From positions 2,331,501 to 2,395,500 of the forward strand of contig NZ_CP029479.1 in NCBI RefSeq assembly GCF_003150835.1: a DNA stretch of 64,000 nt, in the 5' to 3' direction. Both the position numbers and the translations under genes were made by a program. This document shows, in pieces, positions 1 to 8,135 of this stretch; the stretch's first letter is position 1; each line of letters begins with the position of its first letter. A model generated the notes under the pieces. That model searched no databases. It worked only from the letters and a program-made list of their open reading frames with translations, and was not told the DNA's origin. Source of the stretch: Phenylobacterium parvum (GTDB taxonomy: Bacteria > Pseudomonadota > Alphaproteobacteria > Caulobacterales > Caulobacteraceae).

Positions 1-521
1 TAGTCCAGGGCGACCTCGCGGCCCGCAGGGTCGGTGAAGCGGACCGGCAGGCGGGCGCCGGCGCGCTTCAGGACCGCCTCCGTGCCCTCGGCGTTCCAGA
101 CATAGGTCTGGGCCGTCCAGCCCGAGGCCTTGTGGACCAGCAGGCGGGTCTCGACCTTGCGCACCTCGCGGTCGGGGCGACGCAGGTCGGCGGGATAGGC
201 GAAGGTCTTCACCAGGACGGCGCCCACCGGGAAGTCCAGGATCCCTGTCGGCGTGTAGCCGATCCGCTGGCCCGGCGGGGTGAAGACGAAGCGGGCCTTC
301 TCGGCATGGTCGGTGAACAGAGGCGTGGCGAGGTCGTAGGGCGCCACCCGACCGTTAGGCCGGTCCGCGCCGGCGTCCAGGAAGAGGCGATAGTCGGACA
401 GGCGGGGGGCCGGCGCATCCGCGAGCACGACCTCCAGGTCGACCCCCGGCGCCGGCGCGGCCGCGCCCAGGCCCATCAGGGCCGAGAGCAGGACGGCCGG
501 CAGGAAAAGGCCGCGCCTCAC
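1..521 (-). CDS. SO_2930/HNE_0200-family secreted protein (partial, C-terminus beyond window)
   Basis: Reading from a GTG at 521 gives a signal peptide (MRRGLFLPAVLLSALMGLG) and then a recognisable pattern: LSDYRLF, VAPYDLATPLFTDHAEKARF, FPVGAVLVKTF, VETRLLVH and TYVWNAEGTEA. This matches the uncharacterised protein family typified by Shewanella SO_2930 and Hyphomonas HNE_0200, which is known to occur beside a parallel beta-helix protein. That partner is the gene immediately upstream here, and the GTG overlaps its TGA by four bases (GTGA), so the two are probably translationally coupled. The protein is probably exported; the family function is unknown, and the pair itself is the only real clue. 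About 173 codons lie inside the window. Family members often carry a haem-binding CxxCH motif further on, which cannot be checked here. Confidence 0.7.
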   Translation of the reverse strand, partial: MRRGLFLPAVLLSALMGLGAAAPAPGVDLEVVLADAPAPRLSDYRLFLDAGADRPNGRVAPYDLATPLFTDHAEKARFVFTPPGQRIGYTPTGILDFPVGAVLVKTFAYPADLRRPDREVRKVETRLLVHKASGWTAQTYVWNAEGTEAVLKRAGARLPVRFTDPAGREVALD

Positions 522-1719
522 GGGCGGGCGGCCTCCAGGCTCACCGCAGGGGGCTCGGCGAGGGCGGCGTCGACCACCGAGGCGCTGACGGTCGGGGCGG
601 CGGCGTCGACCCGGCCCGGCCCCGGAAGGTTGAGGTTGAGGACCGGGCCGTCGGCCAGGCGCACCTTGACCTCGGTGGGCTTGCCGGCGGCGGCGCGTAC
701 CCCGTCCCAGACGACGGGCGGCAGGGGCCCGCCCAGGGCCTTGGCGATCTCCGGGCCGCCGGGGAACCTGGGGTCCCAGCCGTTACGGCCAAACCGGTTG
801 TCGCGGACGACGATGTCTCGCGGCAGGGGTTGTAGGCCGGGTCGTTGAAGGCCTGGGTGTAGCTGACCAGCAGGACCCCGGCGCTCTGGTTGCCGGAAAC
901 CTCGTTCCCGAAGACGTGGATGTTGCGGTTGGCCATGACCATCACGCCCGTCCCGGTGGGCACGCTGGCGACGATGTTGCCCTTGGGGGCGAAGTTGGGG
1001 GTGTCGTTGTCCACCACCCGGTTGTTGAACACCCGGGTGGAGTGGCCGCCCATCTGGGGCAGGTTGGGCAGGTCGAAGACCAGGATTCCGCCGGCGTTGC
1101 GGGTGGCGACGTTGTCGTGGACGTCGGCGAACATGGAGTTCTCGATCTCGATCCCGGCGACGTTGAACTCGGCCCGGCTGTTGCGGACGACGATGTGCCT
1201 GGACTGGCCCACATAGATGCCGGCGTCCGAGGCCCCGCGCACGGTCACCCCGTCGATCAGCACCCTCTGGGAGGAGACCGGATAGACCCCGTAGGCGCCG
1301 TTGGTCTCCTTCGGCCCGCCGGTCCACTCCACGCGCAGGTTGAGGTAGCGGATGTCGTCGGCCCCCTTGGACTTGATCCCGTCGCCGCGGGTGTCCTCCA
1401 CCGCAAGGTCCTTCACCGTGACGCGGTCGGAGGTGATGAGGAGGCCCTCGCCCGACCCCTTCTGGCCCTTGAAGGACAGGATGGTGGCGCCGGGGCCGGC
1501 GCCGGCGACGGTGACCCCGTCGACATCCAGGGACAGGCCGTCGGTCAGGTCATAGCGACCGGCGGCGATCCGGACGGTGTCGCCGGGTTTCGCATCGAGG
1601 AGGGCGGTCTGCAGCCGCTCCTGGGCGTCGGGGCCGGGCGCCACGGCCAGGGTGGCGGCGTGGGCGAGGGCTGGCGCCGCCAGCAGGACGACGGCGAGCG
1701 CAAAGGTGGTCCTGGACAT
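518..1719 (-). CDS. Parallel beta-helix repeat protein (SO_2929 type), one-base frameshift
   Basis: The start at 1719 gives a clean signal peptide (MSRTTFALAVVLLAAPALAHA) followed by beta-helix repeats: GDTVRIAAGRYDL, DGVTVRGASDAGIYVGQ, HIVVRNSRAEFNVAGIEI and NIHVFGNEVSGNQSAGVLL. This is the parallel right-handed beta-helix family that pairs with SO_2930-type proteins. The frame breaks at the run gggg 826-829. Upstream of it the protein reads to AFNDPAYNP; downstream, the homologous continuation (DIVVRDNRFGRNGWDPRF and on to EAARP) is in another frame and stops at 518. Adding one C to the coding-strand CCCC run restores one open frame of about 400 codons. Either the gene is a recent pseudogene or the base is a homopolymer sequencing error; I favour error because both sides remain conserved in style. 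Confidence 0.75.
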
Positions 1720-1875
1720 GGCTTCCCCCGGGAAGGCCCTGGCGACACGGATGGCCGGGCTTTTGCGGGGGCATGTTACGGCCTGAAGGCGGCCTGTCCA
1801 GCGGCCGGGTCGGCCCGCTTGCCCGGCCCTGATGGCAGACTTACGGTCTTCGGACATCCTTGCCGGAGCGTCCCC

Positions 1876-2796
1876 ATGACCCGCAGGCCCCGCCTGGCCG
1901 CCCTCGCCACCCTGGCGGGCCTGACCACCCTCACCCTCGGCGCCAGGCGCGCCGCCGCAGCCCCGCAAGACCGCTACGCCGACAACGGCGGAGTCAGGAT
2001 CCACTATGTGGTCGCGGGCAAGGGGCCGCTGGTGGTGATGATCCACGGCTTCCCCGACTACTGGGCCACCTGGAAACCCCTTATGGCCGTCCTGCAGGCG
2101 GCGGGATACCGCACGGCGGCCCTCGACGGGCGGGGATACAACCTCTCGGACAAGCCGGAAGGTGTGGAGGCCTACGCCATGCCCAACCTGGTGAGAGACG
2201 TCGCGGCAGTCATCGCCGCGGAAGGCGCCACGGACGCCGTGGTGGTCGGCCACGACTGGGGCGCCGCCATCGCCTGGCAGGTGGCCATCACCCGGCCCGA
2301 CCTGGTCAACCGGCTGGTCATCCTGTCCGTCCCCCATCCCGCCGGCTTCGGCCGCGAGATGGCCGGCAACGCCGAGCAGCAGGAGAACAGCCAGTACGCA
2401 CGCAACTTCCAGACCCCGGGCTTCGAGAAGAACCTGATCGCCGAGGGCCTGGCCGGCTGGGTGAAGGACCCGGCGGAACGGGCCGGCTATGTCGAGGCCT
2501 TCCGGCGCTCGAGCCTGGCGGGCATGCTGAACTACTACCGGGCCAACTATCCCTCCGGCGCCGGCGCGGCGGCCCCCGTCGTCGACCGGGAACCGCCGCC
2601 CGTCCAGGCGCCGGTGCTGGTCATTCACGGAATGAAGGACAAGGCCCTGTCCGCCGCCGGCCACGCCGGGACCTGGGACCATGTGGCCCGGGACACCACC
2701 CTGCTCATGATCCCCGACGCCGACCACTTCGTGCAGCACGACGCCGAGGCCCTGGTGAACCGCACCGTCCTCAGCTGGCTGGCCGACCGCCGCTGA
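1876..2796 (+). CDS. Exported alpha/beta hydrolase, epoxide hydrolase type
   Basis: 306 residues with a signal peptide (about residues 1-29, ending GARRAAAA). The mature part has the epoxide hydrolase/haloalkane dehalogenase layout: oxyanion motif HGFPDYW at 57-63, nucleophile elbow GHDWGAA with Asp127 as the expected nucleophile, and a late catalytic histidine in DADHF (His284). The Asp nucleophile and the HGFPD signature separate it from serine esterases. It probably hydrolyses an epoxide or similar electrophile in the periplasm. A cap-domain Tyr pair cannot be assigned with certainty. It is divergent from the beta-helix gene (156 bp between starts) and convergent with the next gene, with only 7 bp between the two stops. 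Confidence 0.8.
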   Translation: MTRRPRLAALATLAGLTTLTLGARRAAAAPQDRYADNGGVRIHYVVAGKGPLVVMIHGFPDYWATWKPLMAVLQAAGYRTAALDGRGYNLSDKPEGVEAYAMPNLVRDVAAVIAAEGATDAVVVGHDWGAAIAWQVAITRPDLVNRLVILSVPHPAGFGREMAGNAEQQENSQYARNFQTPGFEKNLIAEGLAGWVKDPAERAGYVEAFRRSSLAGMLNYYRANYPSGAGAAAPVVDREPPPVQAPVLVIHGMKDKALSAAGHAGTWDHVARDTTLLMIPDADHFVQHDAEALVNRTVLSWLADRR

Positions 2797-2803
2797 AGCG
2801 GCG

Positions 2804-3214
2804 TCAGGCGGCGCCGGAGCGGCGCTGTTCCAGGTAGAGGCAGCGGGCCAGCATCAGGTAGAGGCCGATACACCCCGTGGCCGCCACCGCGAGGAGCCAG
2901 GGAAGGGGCCGCATGCCCGCGCGCTTGATGCGGGGCAGGAGCAGCACCCAGGCCAGCCCGACCGCCATGAGCAGGTCGAACCAGACCTGGTTGCCCCAGG
3001 CGTTCCGGACGTGCTCGGCCCAGACGCCCCCGAGGCCGCCCTCAGCGAGGGCGTGCAGGGACCACAGGAAGAACAGGACCGAGGCGACGAGCGGCAGGGG
3101 CCAGAGCCGGCCGGGCAGGTCGGCCAGGCGGGGCAGGAAGACCGGCGCCGCGATGGCGGCGAGGAAGAGGCAGAGGGCGACAACGGGCAGGACGGGATAA
3201 AGGTCGGAAATCAT
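2804..3214 (-). CDS. Small integral membrane protein, unknown function
   Basis: 136 residues, mostly hydrophobic, with about four membrane segments: near the N-terminus (VLPVVALCLFLAAIAAPVF), WPLPLVASVLFFLWSLHAL, a WFDLLMAVGLAWVLLL stretch and WLLAVAATGCIGLYLMLA. I do not recognise the family. The start at 3214 is chosen because the control region begins directly upstream: two near-identical palindromes lie 9 to 54 bp before the ATG, and longer in-frame readings would run through them. The gene is divergent from the XRE regulator at 3356. Confidence 0.65.
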   Translation of the reverse strand: MISDLYPVLPVVALCLFLAAIAAPVFLPRLADLPGRLWPLPLVASVLFFLWSLHALAEGGLGGVWAEHVRNAWGNQVWFDLLMAVGLAWVLLLPRIKRAGMRPLPWLLAVAATGCIGLYLMLARCLYLEQRRSGAA

Positions 3215-3222
3215 GCCTGGGC

Positions 3223-3268
3223 TCCTGTAGCGACTGCTACAGGATAGGCTTGTGTAGCGGTCGCTACA
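3223..3268. promoter_or_regulatory. Two tandem palindromic operators TGTAGC-N4-GCTACA
   Basis: The core TGTAGCGACTGCTACA lies at 3226-3241 (symmetry extends to nine bases per arm, 3223-3244) and TGTAGCGGTCGCTACA lies at 3253-3268. Identical arms and a 27-bp repeat distance are typical of a dimeric repressor binding two sites. They sit directly upstream of the membrane-protein gene starting at 3214 on the minus strand. The regulator is unknown; the sites differ from the TGTCA/TGACA motifs next to them. Confidence 0.6.
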
Positions 3269-3285
3269 AGCTCTTGGGAGCGTAA

Positions 3286-3343
3286 TGTCAGGTTGACTTG
3301 ACATGGTCAGGTCAGGCTGACATATTGTCAGGGCAACTTGACA
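3286..3343 (+). promoter_or_regulatory. Promoter and operator cluster of the XRE regulator gene
   Basis: TGTCAGGTTGACTTGACA (3286-3303) and TGTCAGGGCAACTTGACA (3326-3343) are 18-bp dyads repeated at exactly 40 bp. Another dyad, TGACA-TAT-TGTCA (3318-3330), overlaps the second. A sigma-70-like promoter is embedded: TTGACA at 3298-3303, 17 bp, then CATATT at 3321-3326. A repressor bound here would cover both elements. The small HTH protein encoded 13 bp downstream is the natural candidate, i.e. autorepression (inference). Confidence 0.55.
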
Positions 3344-3355
3344 CCACGGGACGCC

Positions 3356-3553
3356 ATGAACAATCGACTCAGACTTCTGAGGGCCGAGCGGGGCTGGAGC
3401 CAGGCCGAGCTCGCGGGACGCATCGATGTCTCGCGCCAGGCGGTCAACGCCATAGAGACCGGCAAGCACGACCCCTCCCTCAGCCTCGCCTTCCGCATCG
3501 CCCGCGAATTCAGCCTGCCCATCGAGCAGGTCTTCGACGGCGGCGAAGCCTGA
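3356..3553 (+). CDS. XRE-family helix-turn-helix regulator, YgzD/Cro type
   Basis: 65 residues, essentially only a Cro/C1-type HTH domain: NNRLRLLRAERGWSQAELAG, VSRQAVNAIETGKHDPS and LAFRIAREFSLPIEQVF. This is the short chromosomal type that usually precedes a membrane protein gene, as here. An in-frame TTG at 3338 is also open, but the ATG at 3356 starts the conserved N-terminus and lies just after the promoter's expected start point. It is followed after 6 bp by a small membrane protein gene, so the two probably form an operon. Likely binds the dyads at 3286-3343. Confidence 0.85.
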   Translation: MNNRLRLLRAERGWSQAELAGRIDVSRQAVNAIETGKHDPSLSLAFRIAREFSLPIEQVFDGGEA

Positions 3554-3559
3554 CCCCAG

Positions 3560-4018
3560 ATGACAGGACAAACGACCATGACCTCACCAGAAACCCCCTC
3601 CCCCAAGGTCCTGACCGGCGAGGCGCGACTGCGCCAGCGCAGCCGGCGAATCCGGAACATCTGGATCACGACCCTGGGGGCCGGCCTCCTCTTTGGCGTT
3701 GCGGTTGGCGTTGCAGACAAACGCTTTGGCGCCGAGCTTCCGCCTCTCGCCTTCTGGGCCATGATGGCCGCCCTTGTCGTCATGACCGTCGTGATCAACG
3801 TCTGGTACCTGCAGGGCGTCGACGAGGTCGAGGTTCAGGACAACCTCTGGGCCGCCTTTGCGGGGCTGAACGCCCACACTCTTATCGGTGTTGGCTGGTA
3901 CTCGGCGGCGGCTCGCGGCCTTGCCCCGACGCCCGACGTCCTGGCCGTCCTCCTTGCCACCTTCATCATCACCCTCCTGGCCTACGCCGGCCTCAAGCTG
4001 CGCCGGCGGCTGGGCTGA
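3560..4018 (+). CDS. Small membrane protein paired with XRE regulator
   Basis: 152 residues. The N-terminus is hydrophilic and charged (EARLRQRSRRIRNIW), then four membrane segments follow: TTLGAGLLFGVAVGVA, FWAMMAALVVMTVVINVWYL, a weaker central one (LNAHTLIGVGWYSAAA) and VLAVLLATFIITLLAYAGL, ending in KLRRRLG. I do not recognise a defined function. Regulator plus membrane-protein pairs of this type are widespread in bacteria. An alternative ATG at 3578 would remove six residues. Spacing of 6 bp from the regulator supports co-transcription. Confidence 0.7.
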   Translation: MTGQTTMTSPETPSPKVLTGEARLRQRSRRIRNIWITTLGAGLLFGVAVGVADKRFGAELPPLAFWAMMAALVVMTVVINVWYLQGVDEVEVQDNLWAAFAGLNAHTLIGVGWYSAAARGLAPTPDVLAVLLATFIITLLAYAGLKLRRRLG

Positions 4019-4046
4019 TCCCTCCCCTTCTTCCCGGAGATTCCTG

Positions 4047-4940
4047 ATGTTCCGCCGCCTCGCCGCCTCCGCGGCCGCCCTCTCCGCCGCCCTGGGCCTC
4101 GCCTGTACGCCGGCCCTCGCCGCTCCCCGCGACGCCGATCCCGCCCTCTGGGTGGTGCGCGACGCCGACACCACGATCTACCTCTTCGGGACCGTCCACT
4201 TCCTGCCCAAGGACCTGTCCTGGTTCGACGAGGCCGTGGCCGACGCCTTCAACGCGTCCGACGAGTTGAGGATGGAGCTCCTGCCCGTGGACGACCCGGC
4301 CAGCCTCGCCCCCCTCATCATGAAGCTGGCCGTCGACCCGCAGGGCCGGACCATGGCCCAGAAGCTCACGCCGGAGGACCACGCGGCCTACGTCAAGGCG
4401 ATGAACGAGGTTGGACTGCCCGCAGGACAGCTTGAGCCCCTCGAGCCCTGGTTCATCTCCGTCCAGGCGGCGGCGGTGATGTACATGAAGGCCGGCATGG
4501 ACCCGAAGAGCGGATCGGAGGAGGTGCTGACCCAGGCGGCCCGGAAGTCGGGCAAGCGGATCACGGCCTTCGAGACCCCCGAACAGCAGTTCTCCATGCT
4601 GGACTCAACGCCGGAGGCCGAGCAACTGCGGGGAATCCGCGACATCGCCTACCGGCGCGACGAGAGCCTTGCGATGATGACGCGGCTTATCGACCACTGG
4701 ACGCGCGGCGAGGCCGACGAGACCGGCCGCCTCATGAACGAGGAAATGAAGTCGACCCCCGAGACCGCCCGCATCCTGCTGACCGAGCGCAACGCCCGCT
4801 GGGCGAAGGACCTGAAGGCCCGCATGGACAGCCCGGGCGCGGTCTTCGTCGCCGTCGGCGCGGGCCACCTGACCGGCAAGGACAGCGTCCAGGACCTGCT
4901 GGCCCGCGACGGCCTGAAGGTCGAGCGCGTCCTGTACTGA
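4047..4940 (+). CDS. TraB/GumN family protein
   Basis: 297 residues with a signal peptide (residues 1-26, SAALGLACTPALAA). The GumN/TraB family hallmarks are present: ALWVVRDADTTIYLFGTVHF near the N-terminus with the first GxxH at His51, the long helical middle (EVLTQAARKSGKRITAFETP) and the second GxxH near the end (VAVGAGHLTGKDSVQDLL). Distant relatives are metal-dependent proteases (TIKI) and TraB; the bacterial role is not established. It follows the XRE cassette by 28 bp with a GGAGA ribosome site at 4036-4040, so it may be co-transcribed with it. Confidence 0.85.
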   Translation: MFRRLAASAAALSAALGLACTPALAAPRDADPALWVVRDADTTIYLFGTVHFLPKDLSWFDEAVADAFNASDELRMELLPVDDPASLAPLIMKLAVDPQGRTMAQKLTPEDHAAYVKAMNEVGLPAGQLEPLEPWFISVQAAAVMYMKAGMDPKSGSEEVLTQAARKSGKRITAFETPEQQFSMLDSTPEAEQLRGIRDIAYRRDESLAMMTRLIDHWTRGEADETGRLMNEEMKSTPETARILLTERNARWAKDLKARMDSPGAVFVAVGAGHLTGKDSVQDLLARDGLKVERVLY

Positions 4941-4954
4941 GCCCCGGAGGCCGT

Positions 4955-4982
4955 CCCGATCAGAAGGGCCCGATCAGAAGGG
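4955..4982. repeat. Perfect 14-bp tandem duplication at a gene end
   Basis: CCCGATCAGAAGGG occurs twice head to tail (4955-4968 and 4969-4982). The second copy contains the stop codon of the peroxidase gene (minus strand, 4974-4976). The duplication lies in 3' sequence and does not alter the protein. Confidence 0.9.
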
Positions 4983-6395
4983 GTTCGAGAACTTCGGATC
5001 CTGGATCAGGGCGGTGTCCGTCAGGGTCCCGAGGAAGGCGACCAGGGCCAGCTTGTCAGCCTCGCTCAGGTTGAGCCGCCTCGGGGCCCCGGCGTTGTCC
5101 CTCAGCTGGGGCGCCAGGTTGGGGCTGTCCTGGACCCCGTGGTCGTAATGCTCGACCACGTCCCGCAGGGTGGCGAAGCGTCCATCGTGCATGTAGGGGC
5201 CCCGCACGGCGACGTTCCGGAGAGAAGGCGACTTGAACCTCCCGCCGCCGGCGCCCGCGTCGGTGACCGTCGCATCCAGGCCGTTGTTGAAGATGTTGGG
5301 GCTGATGTGGGCGTCTGTCCCATGGCAGCCGTCGCACCGGCCCACGCCGGTGTAGACTTGGCGGCCCCGCTCCTCCTGGGCGGTGAGGACGGCGGGGAAG
5401 TTGGGGACGCCGTTGACGAAGGCCTGGTCGTACTTCGCCCGGTAGGAGGACATGGCCCTCACGAACTGGGACAGGGCCAGGGCGATACGCTGGCGGGTGA
5501 CCTCCGTGGTGCCGAAGGCGTCCCGGAACAGGGCGGGATAGAAGTCCGTCGCCGCCAGCTTGGCCTCGAGTTCCGCCAGGGTCATGCCCATCTCGGTCGT
5601 GTCCTGGATGGGCGTCAGCACCTGGTCTTCCAGGGTCGCGGCCCGTTCATCCCAGAAGAACCGCCCCCGGGCGTAGTAGCGCGCATTGCTGAGGCCCATG
5701 GAGTGGCGGGTGGTCGTCCCGCCCCGGAAGCCGACGCTCAGCCGTGCGGAGTCCGAGAAACCCTTGGCCTGCTGGTGGCAGCTGGCGCAGGCGACGGTGT
5801 CGTTCTGCGAGAGTCGGCGGTCGTAGAAGAGCACGCGCCCGAGGGTGGCGCCGGCGTTGGTCACCGGATTGTTCTGGGGCGTGTTGTCCGCTCCCGCTGG
5901 CGCTCCAGGACCCGTCCGGGTGTAGTGCGCCGGGAGGCCGATCCCGGCGTCCGAATAGGCCAGCAGGGCCACGGGCAGGGTCGGGCGGCCGAGGGCCGCC
6001 TGGGAGACGGGTGACACCACGATGTTGAAGGTCTGGGTGGCCGAGCCTCCGCGGCCGTCGCTCGCGGTGATGGTGACCGCGACAGTCCCGGCCGTGTGCG
6101 GGGTCCCGCTGACCGTGGTTCCAGAGACCGACAGGCCGACAGTCGTGACGCTCAGGTTGACCGCATAGGTCATTGGGTCGCCGTCGGCATCCGTGAAGGT
6201 CGTCCCGCCCTGGCTGGCGTCGTAGCTGAAGGCGGTCCCGACCGTCGCGGCCTGGGCCGAGTTGGGGCGTGCGACCACCGGCGCGCGGTTGGCGGTCACG
6301 GTAGGCGTACCGGATCCTCCGCCGCCGCCGCCACCACAGGCGGCGAGCAGGCAGGCGCTGAAGGCCAGGACAAGGACGGAGCGGATCTGGATCAT
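4974..6395 (-). CDS. Di-haem cytochrome c peroxidase (MauG/CcpA family) lipoprotein with Ig-like domain
   Basis: 473 residues. It opens with a lipoprotein signal (LLAAC, Cys20) and a Gly-rich linker. A putative-Ig/cadherin-like domain follows (about 38-128; AFSYDASQGGTTFTDADGDP, VTITASDGRGG). The enzyme part has two haem c sites, CASCH (Cys203-His207) and CDGCH (about residue 355), plus family motifs GRVLFYDRRLS, RHSMGLSNARYY, FFWDERA, QFVRAMSSY and FKSPSLRNVAVRGPYMHDGR. It probably works at the periplasmic face, reducing peroxide or oxidising a partner. The extra N-terminal Ig-like domain is not part of the standard enzyme and suggests display on a surface or on a protein partner. Divergent from the monooxygenase gene at 6541. 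Confidence 0.88.
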   Translation of the reverse strand: MIQIRSVLVLAFSACLLAACGGGGGGGSGTPTVTANRAPVVARPNSAQAATVGTAFSYDASQGGTTFTDADGDPMTYAVNLSVTTVGLSVSGTTVSGTPHTAGTVAVTITASDGRGGSATQTFNIVVSPVSQAALGRPTLPVALLAYSDAGIGLPAHYTRTGPGAPAGADNTPQNNPVTNAGATLGRVLFYDRRLSQNDTVACASCHQQAKGFSDSARLSVGFRGGTTTRHSMGLSNARYYARGRFFWDERAATLEDQVLTPIQDTTEMGMTLAELEAKLAATDFYPALFRDAFGTTEVTRQRIALALSQFVRAMSSYRAKYDQAFVNGVPNFPAVLTAQEERGRQVYTGVGRCDGCHGTDAHISPNIFNNGLDATVTDAGAGGGRFKSPSLRNVAVRGPYMHDGRFATLRDVVEHYDHGVQDSPNLAPQLRDNAGAPRRLNLSEADKLALVAFLGTLTDTALIQDPKFSNPF

Positions 6396-6540
6396 GGGTC
6401 GCCTCTGTCCTGTAAACGGCCGGGCGGGAGCGTTCCGTCGCCGGCGGGCGCCCCCCATTGCACTCCGCGGCGGGGCGCTTATTGAGGAGACGGGCCGACG
6501 GCGGGAAACGACCGGCGGGGACTTGGGGAGAATGGACGGG

Positions 6541-8055
6541 ATGTCAGACGGAAACCTTTCAGAGCGCACGCGCGACCCGTCCGGGCCCGGGGGTGAGGCG
6601 GGCCGTGTCGACGTCCTCATCGTCGGGGCGGGCATCTCCGGCATCGGCGCGGCCTACCACCTGCAGACCCAGTCGCCCGGCAAGACCTTCCGCATTGTCG
6701 AGACCCAGGCCGACTTCGGCGGCACCTGGCGGACCCACAAGTACCCGGGCGTGCGCTCCGACAGCGACCTCCACACCTTCGGCTACCGGTTCAAGGCCTG
6801 GCGCGGGCCGCCCATCGCCACGGCGGAAGAGATCCTGGCCTACATGGGCGAGGTGATCGACGAGAACGACATCGCCCGCCACATCCGGTACCGCACCCGG
6901 GTGCTGACCGCCGACTGGTCCGAGGCCGACTGCGCCTGGTCCGTCGAAATGGAGGACGTCGACACCGGCCAGCGCAGCCGCCTGACCGCCGGCTTCCTCT
7001 GGATGTGCCAGGGCTACTACCGCCACAGCGAGGGCTACACCCCCGAGTGGCCGGGCATGGACGATTACCGCGGCCGCCTGGTCCACCCCCAGACCTGGCC
7101 CGAGGACCTGGACTACGCCGGCAAGCGCATCGTCGTCATCGGCTCGGGCGCCACGGCGGCGACCCTGATCCCGGCCCTGGCGGAGGCGGCGGGGCATGTC
7201 ACCATGCTCCAGCGCTCGCCCACCTACTTCACCCCCGGGCGGAACCGGAACGAGCTGGCCGAGACCCTGCGCGAGCTGGAGATCGACCCGGCCTGGACCC
7301 ATGAGATCGTCCGCCGGGCGATGCTGAAGACCGGCGCCCAGATGACCAAGCGCGCCCTGGAACAGCCCGCCGAAGTGCGCGAGGAGCTGCTGGGCGTGCT
7401 GCGCGGCCTGCTGGGGGAGGACTATGTCGCCGAGCACTTCACCCCGCGCTACGACCCCTGGCGCCAGCGCATCGCCTTCGTGCCGAACGGCGACTTCTTC
7501 CAGGCCGTGAAGGCCGGAAAGGCCGGGGTCGTGACCGACGAGATCGACCGCTTCGTCCCCGAGGGAATCCGCCTGAAGTCCGGCAAGGTGCTGGAGGCCG
7601 ACATCATCATCACGGCCACGGGCTTCAACCTGAACGTCCTGGGCGACATCGCCTTCTCGGTGGAAGGCCGGCCCGTCGACCTGTCCCAGTCGGTCACCTA
7701 TCGCGGCATGATGTTCACCGGCCTGCCGAACCTGGCCTGGGTGTTCGGATACTTCCGCGCCAGCTGGACCCTGCGCGCCGACCTGATGGGCGACTTCGTC
7801 ACCCGCCTCCTGCACTACATGGACGAAAAGGGCCTGCGCCGCGTCGAGCCGGCCCTGCGGCCCGAGGATGCGGACATGAAGCTGGGCCCCTGGATCGACG
7901 AGACCGAGTTCAATCCCGGCTACCTGATGCGGGGCGTCCACCTCATGCCCAAGGCCGGGGACAAGCCGGAATGGCGGCACACCCAGGACTACTGGAGCGA
8001 GAAGGACCTGCTGCCGAACCTGGACCTCGACGACCCGATCTTCCGATACCGCTGA
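6541..8055 (+). CDS. Flavin-containing / Baeyer-Villiger-type monooxygenase
   Basis: 504 residues. FAD-binding Rossmann motif VLIVGAGISGIGAAYHL (GxGxxG at 29-34), FGGTWRTHKYPGVRSDSD, a variant Baeyer-Villiger fingerprint YRGRLVHPQTWPE near 176-188, and a second, NADPH-binding Rossmann (VVIGSGATAATL, about 198-209). The fingerprint has Tyr instead of the usual Phe and WP rather than WD, as in many flavoprotein monooxygenases of the YhhX/CzcO-like branch. The start at 6541 is preferred over ATG 6532 because GGGGAG (6525-6530) then has a 10-base spacing. Likely oxidises a ketone or a heteroatom with O2 and NADPH. Confidence 0.85.
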   Translation: MSDGNLSERTRDPSGPGGEAGRVDVLIVGAGISGIGAAYHLQTQSPGKTFRIVETQADFGGTWRTHKYPGVRSDSDLHTFGYRFKAWRGPPIATAEEILAYMGEVIDENDIARHIRYRTRVLTADWSEADCAWSVEMEDVDTGQRSRLTAGFLWMCQGYYRHSEGYTPEWPGMDDYRGRLVHPQTWPEDLDYAGKRIVVIGSGATAATLIPALAEAAGHVTMLQRSPTYFTPGRNRNELAETLRELEIDPAWTHEIVRRAMLKTGAQMTKRALEQPAEVREELLGVLRGLLGEDYVAEHFTPRYDPWRQRIAFVPNGDFFQAVKAGKAGVVTDEIDRFVPEGIRLKSGKVLEADIIITATGFNLNVLGDIAFSVEGRPVDLSQSVTYRGMMFTGLPNLAWVFGYFRASWTLRADLMGDFVTRLLHYMDEKGLRRVEPALRPEDADMKLGPWIDETEFNPGYLMRGVHLMPKAGDKPEWRHTQDYWSEKDLLPNLDLDDPIFRYR

Positions 8056-8135
8056 GGCCTGAAGCCCGGACGTCTTGCCCTCGGCGGCGCCACATGACAC
8101 TCCTTGTGCCAATAGTTTACGGGCGGAGACGGGAC

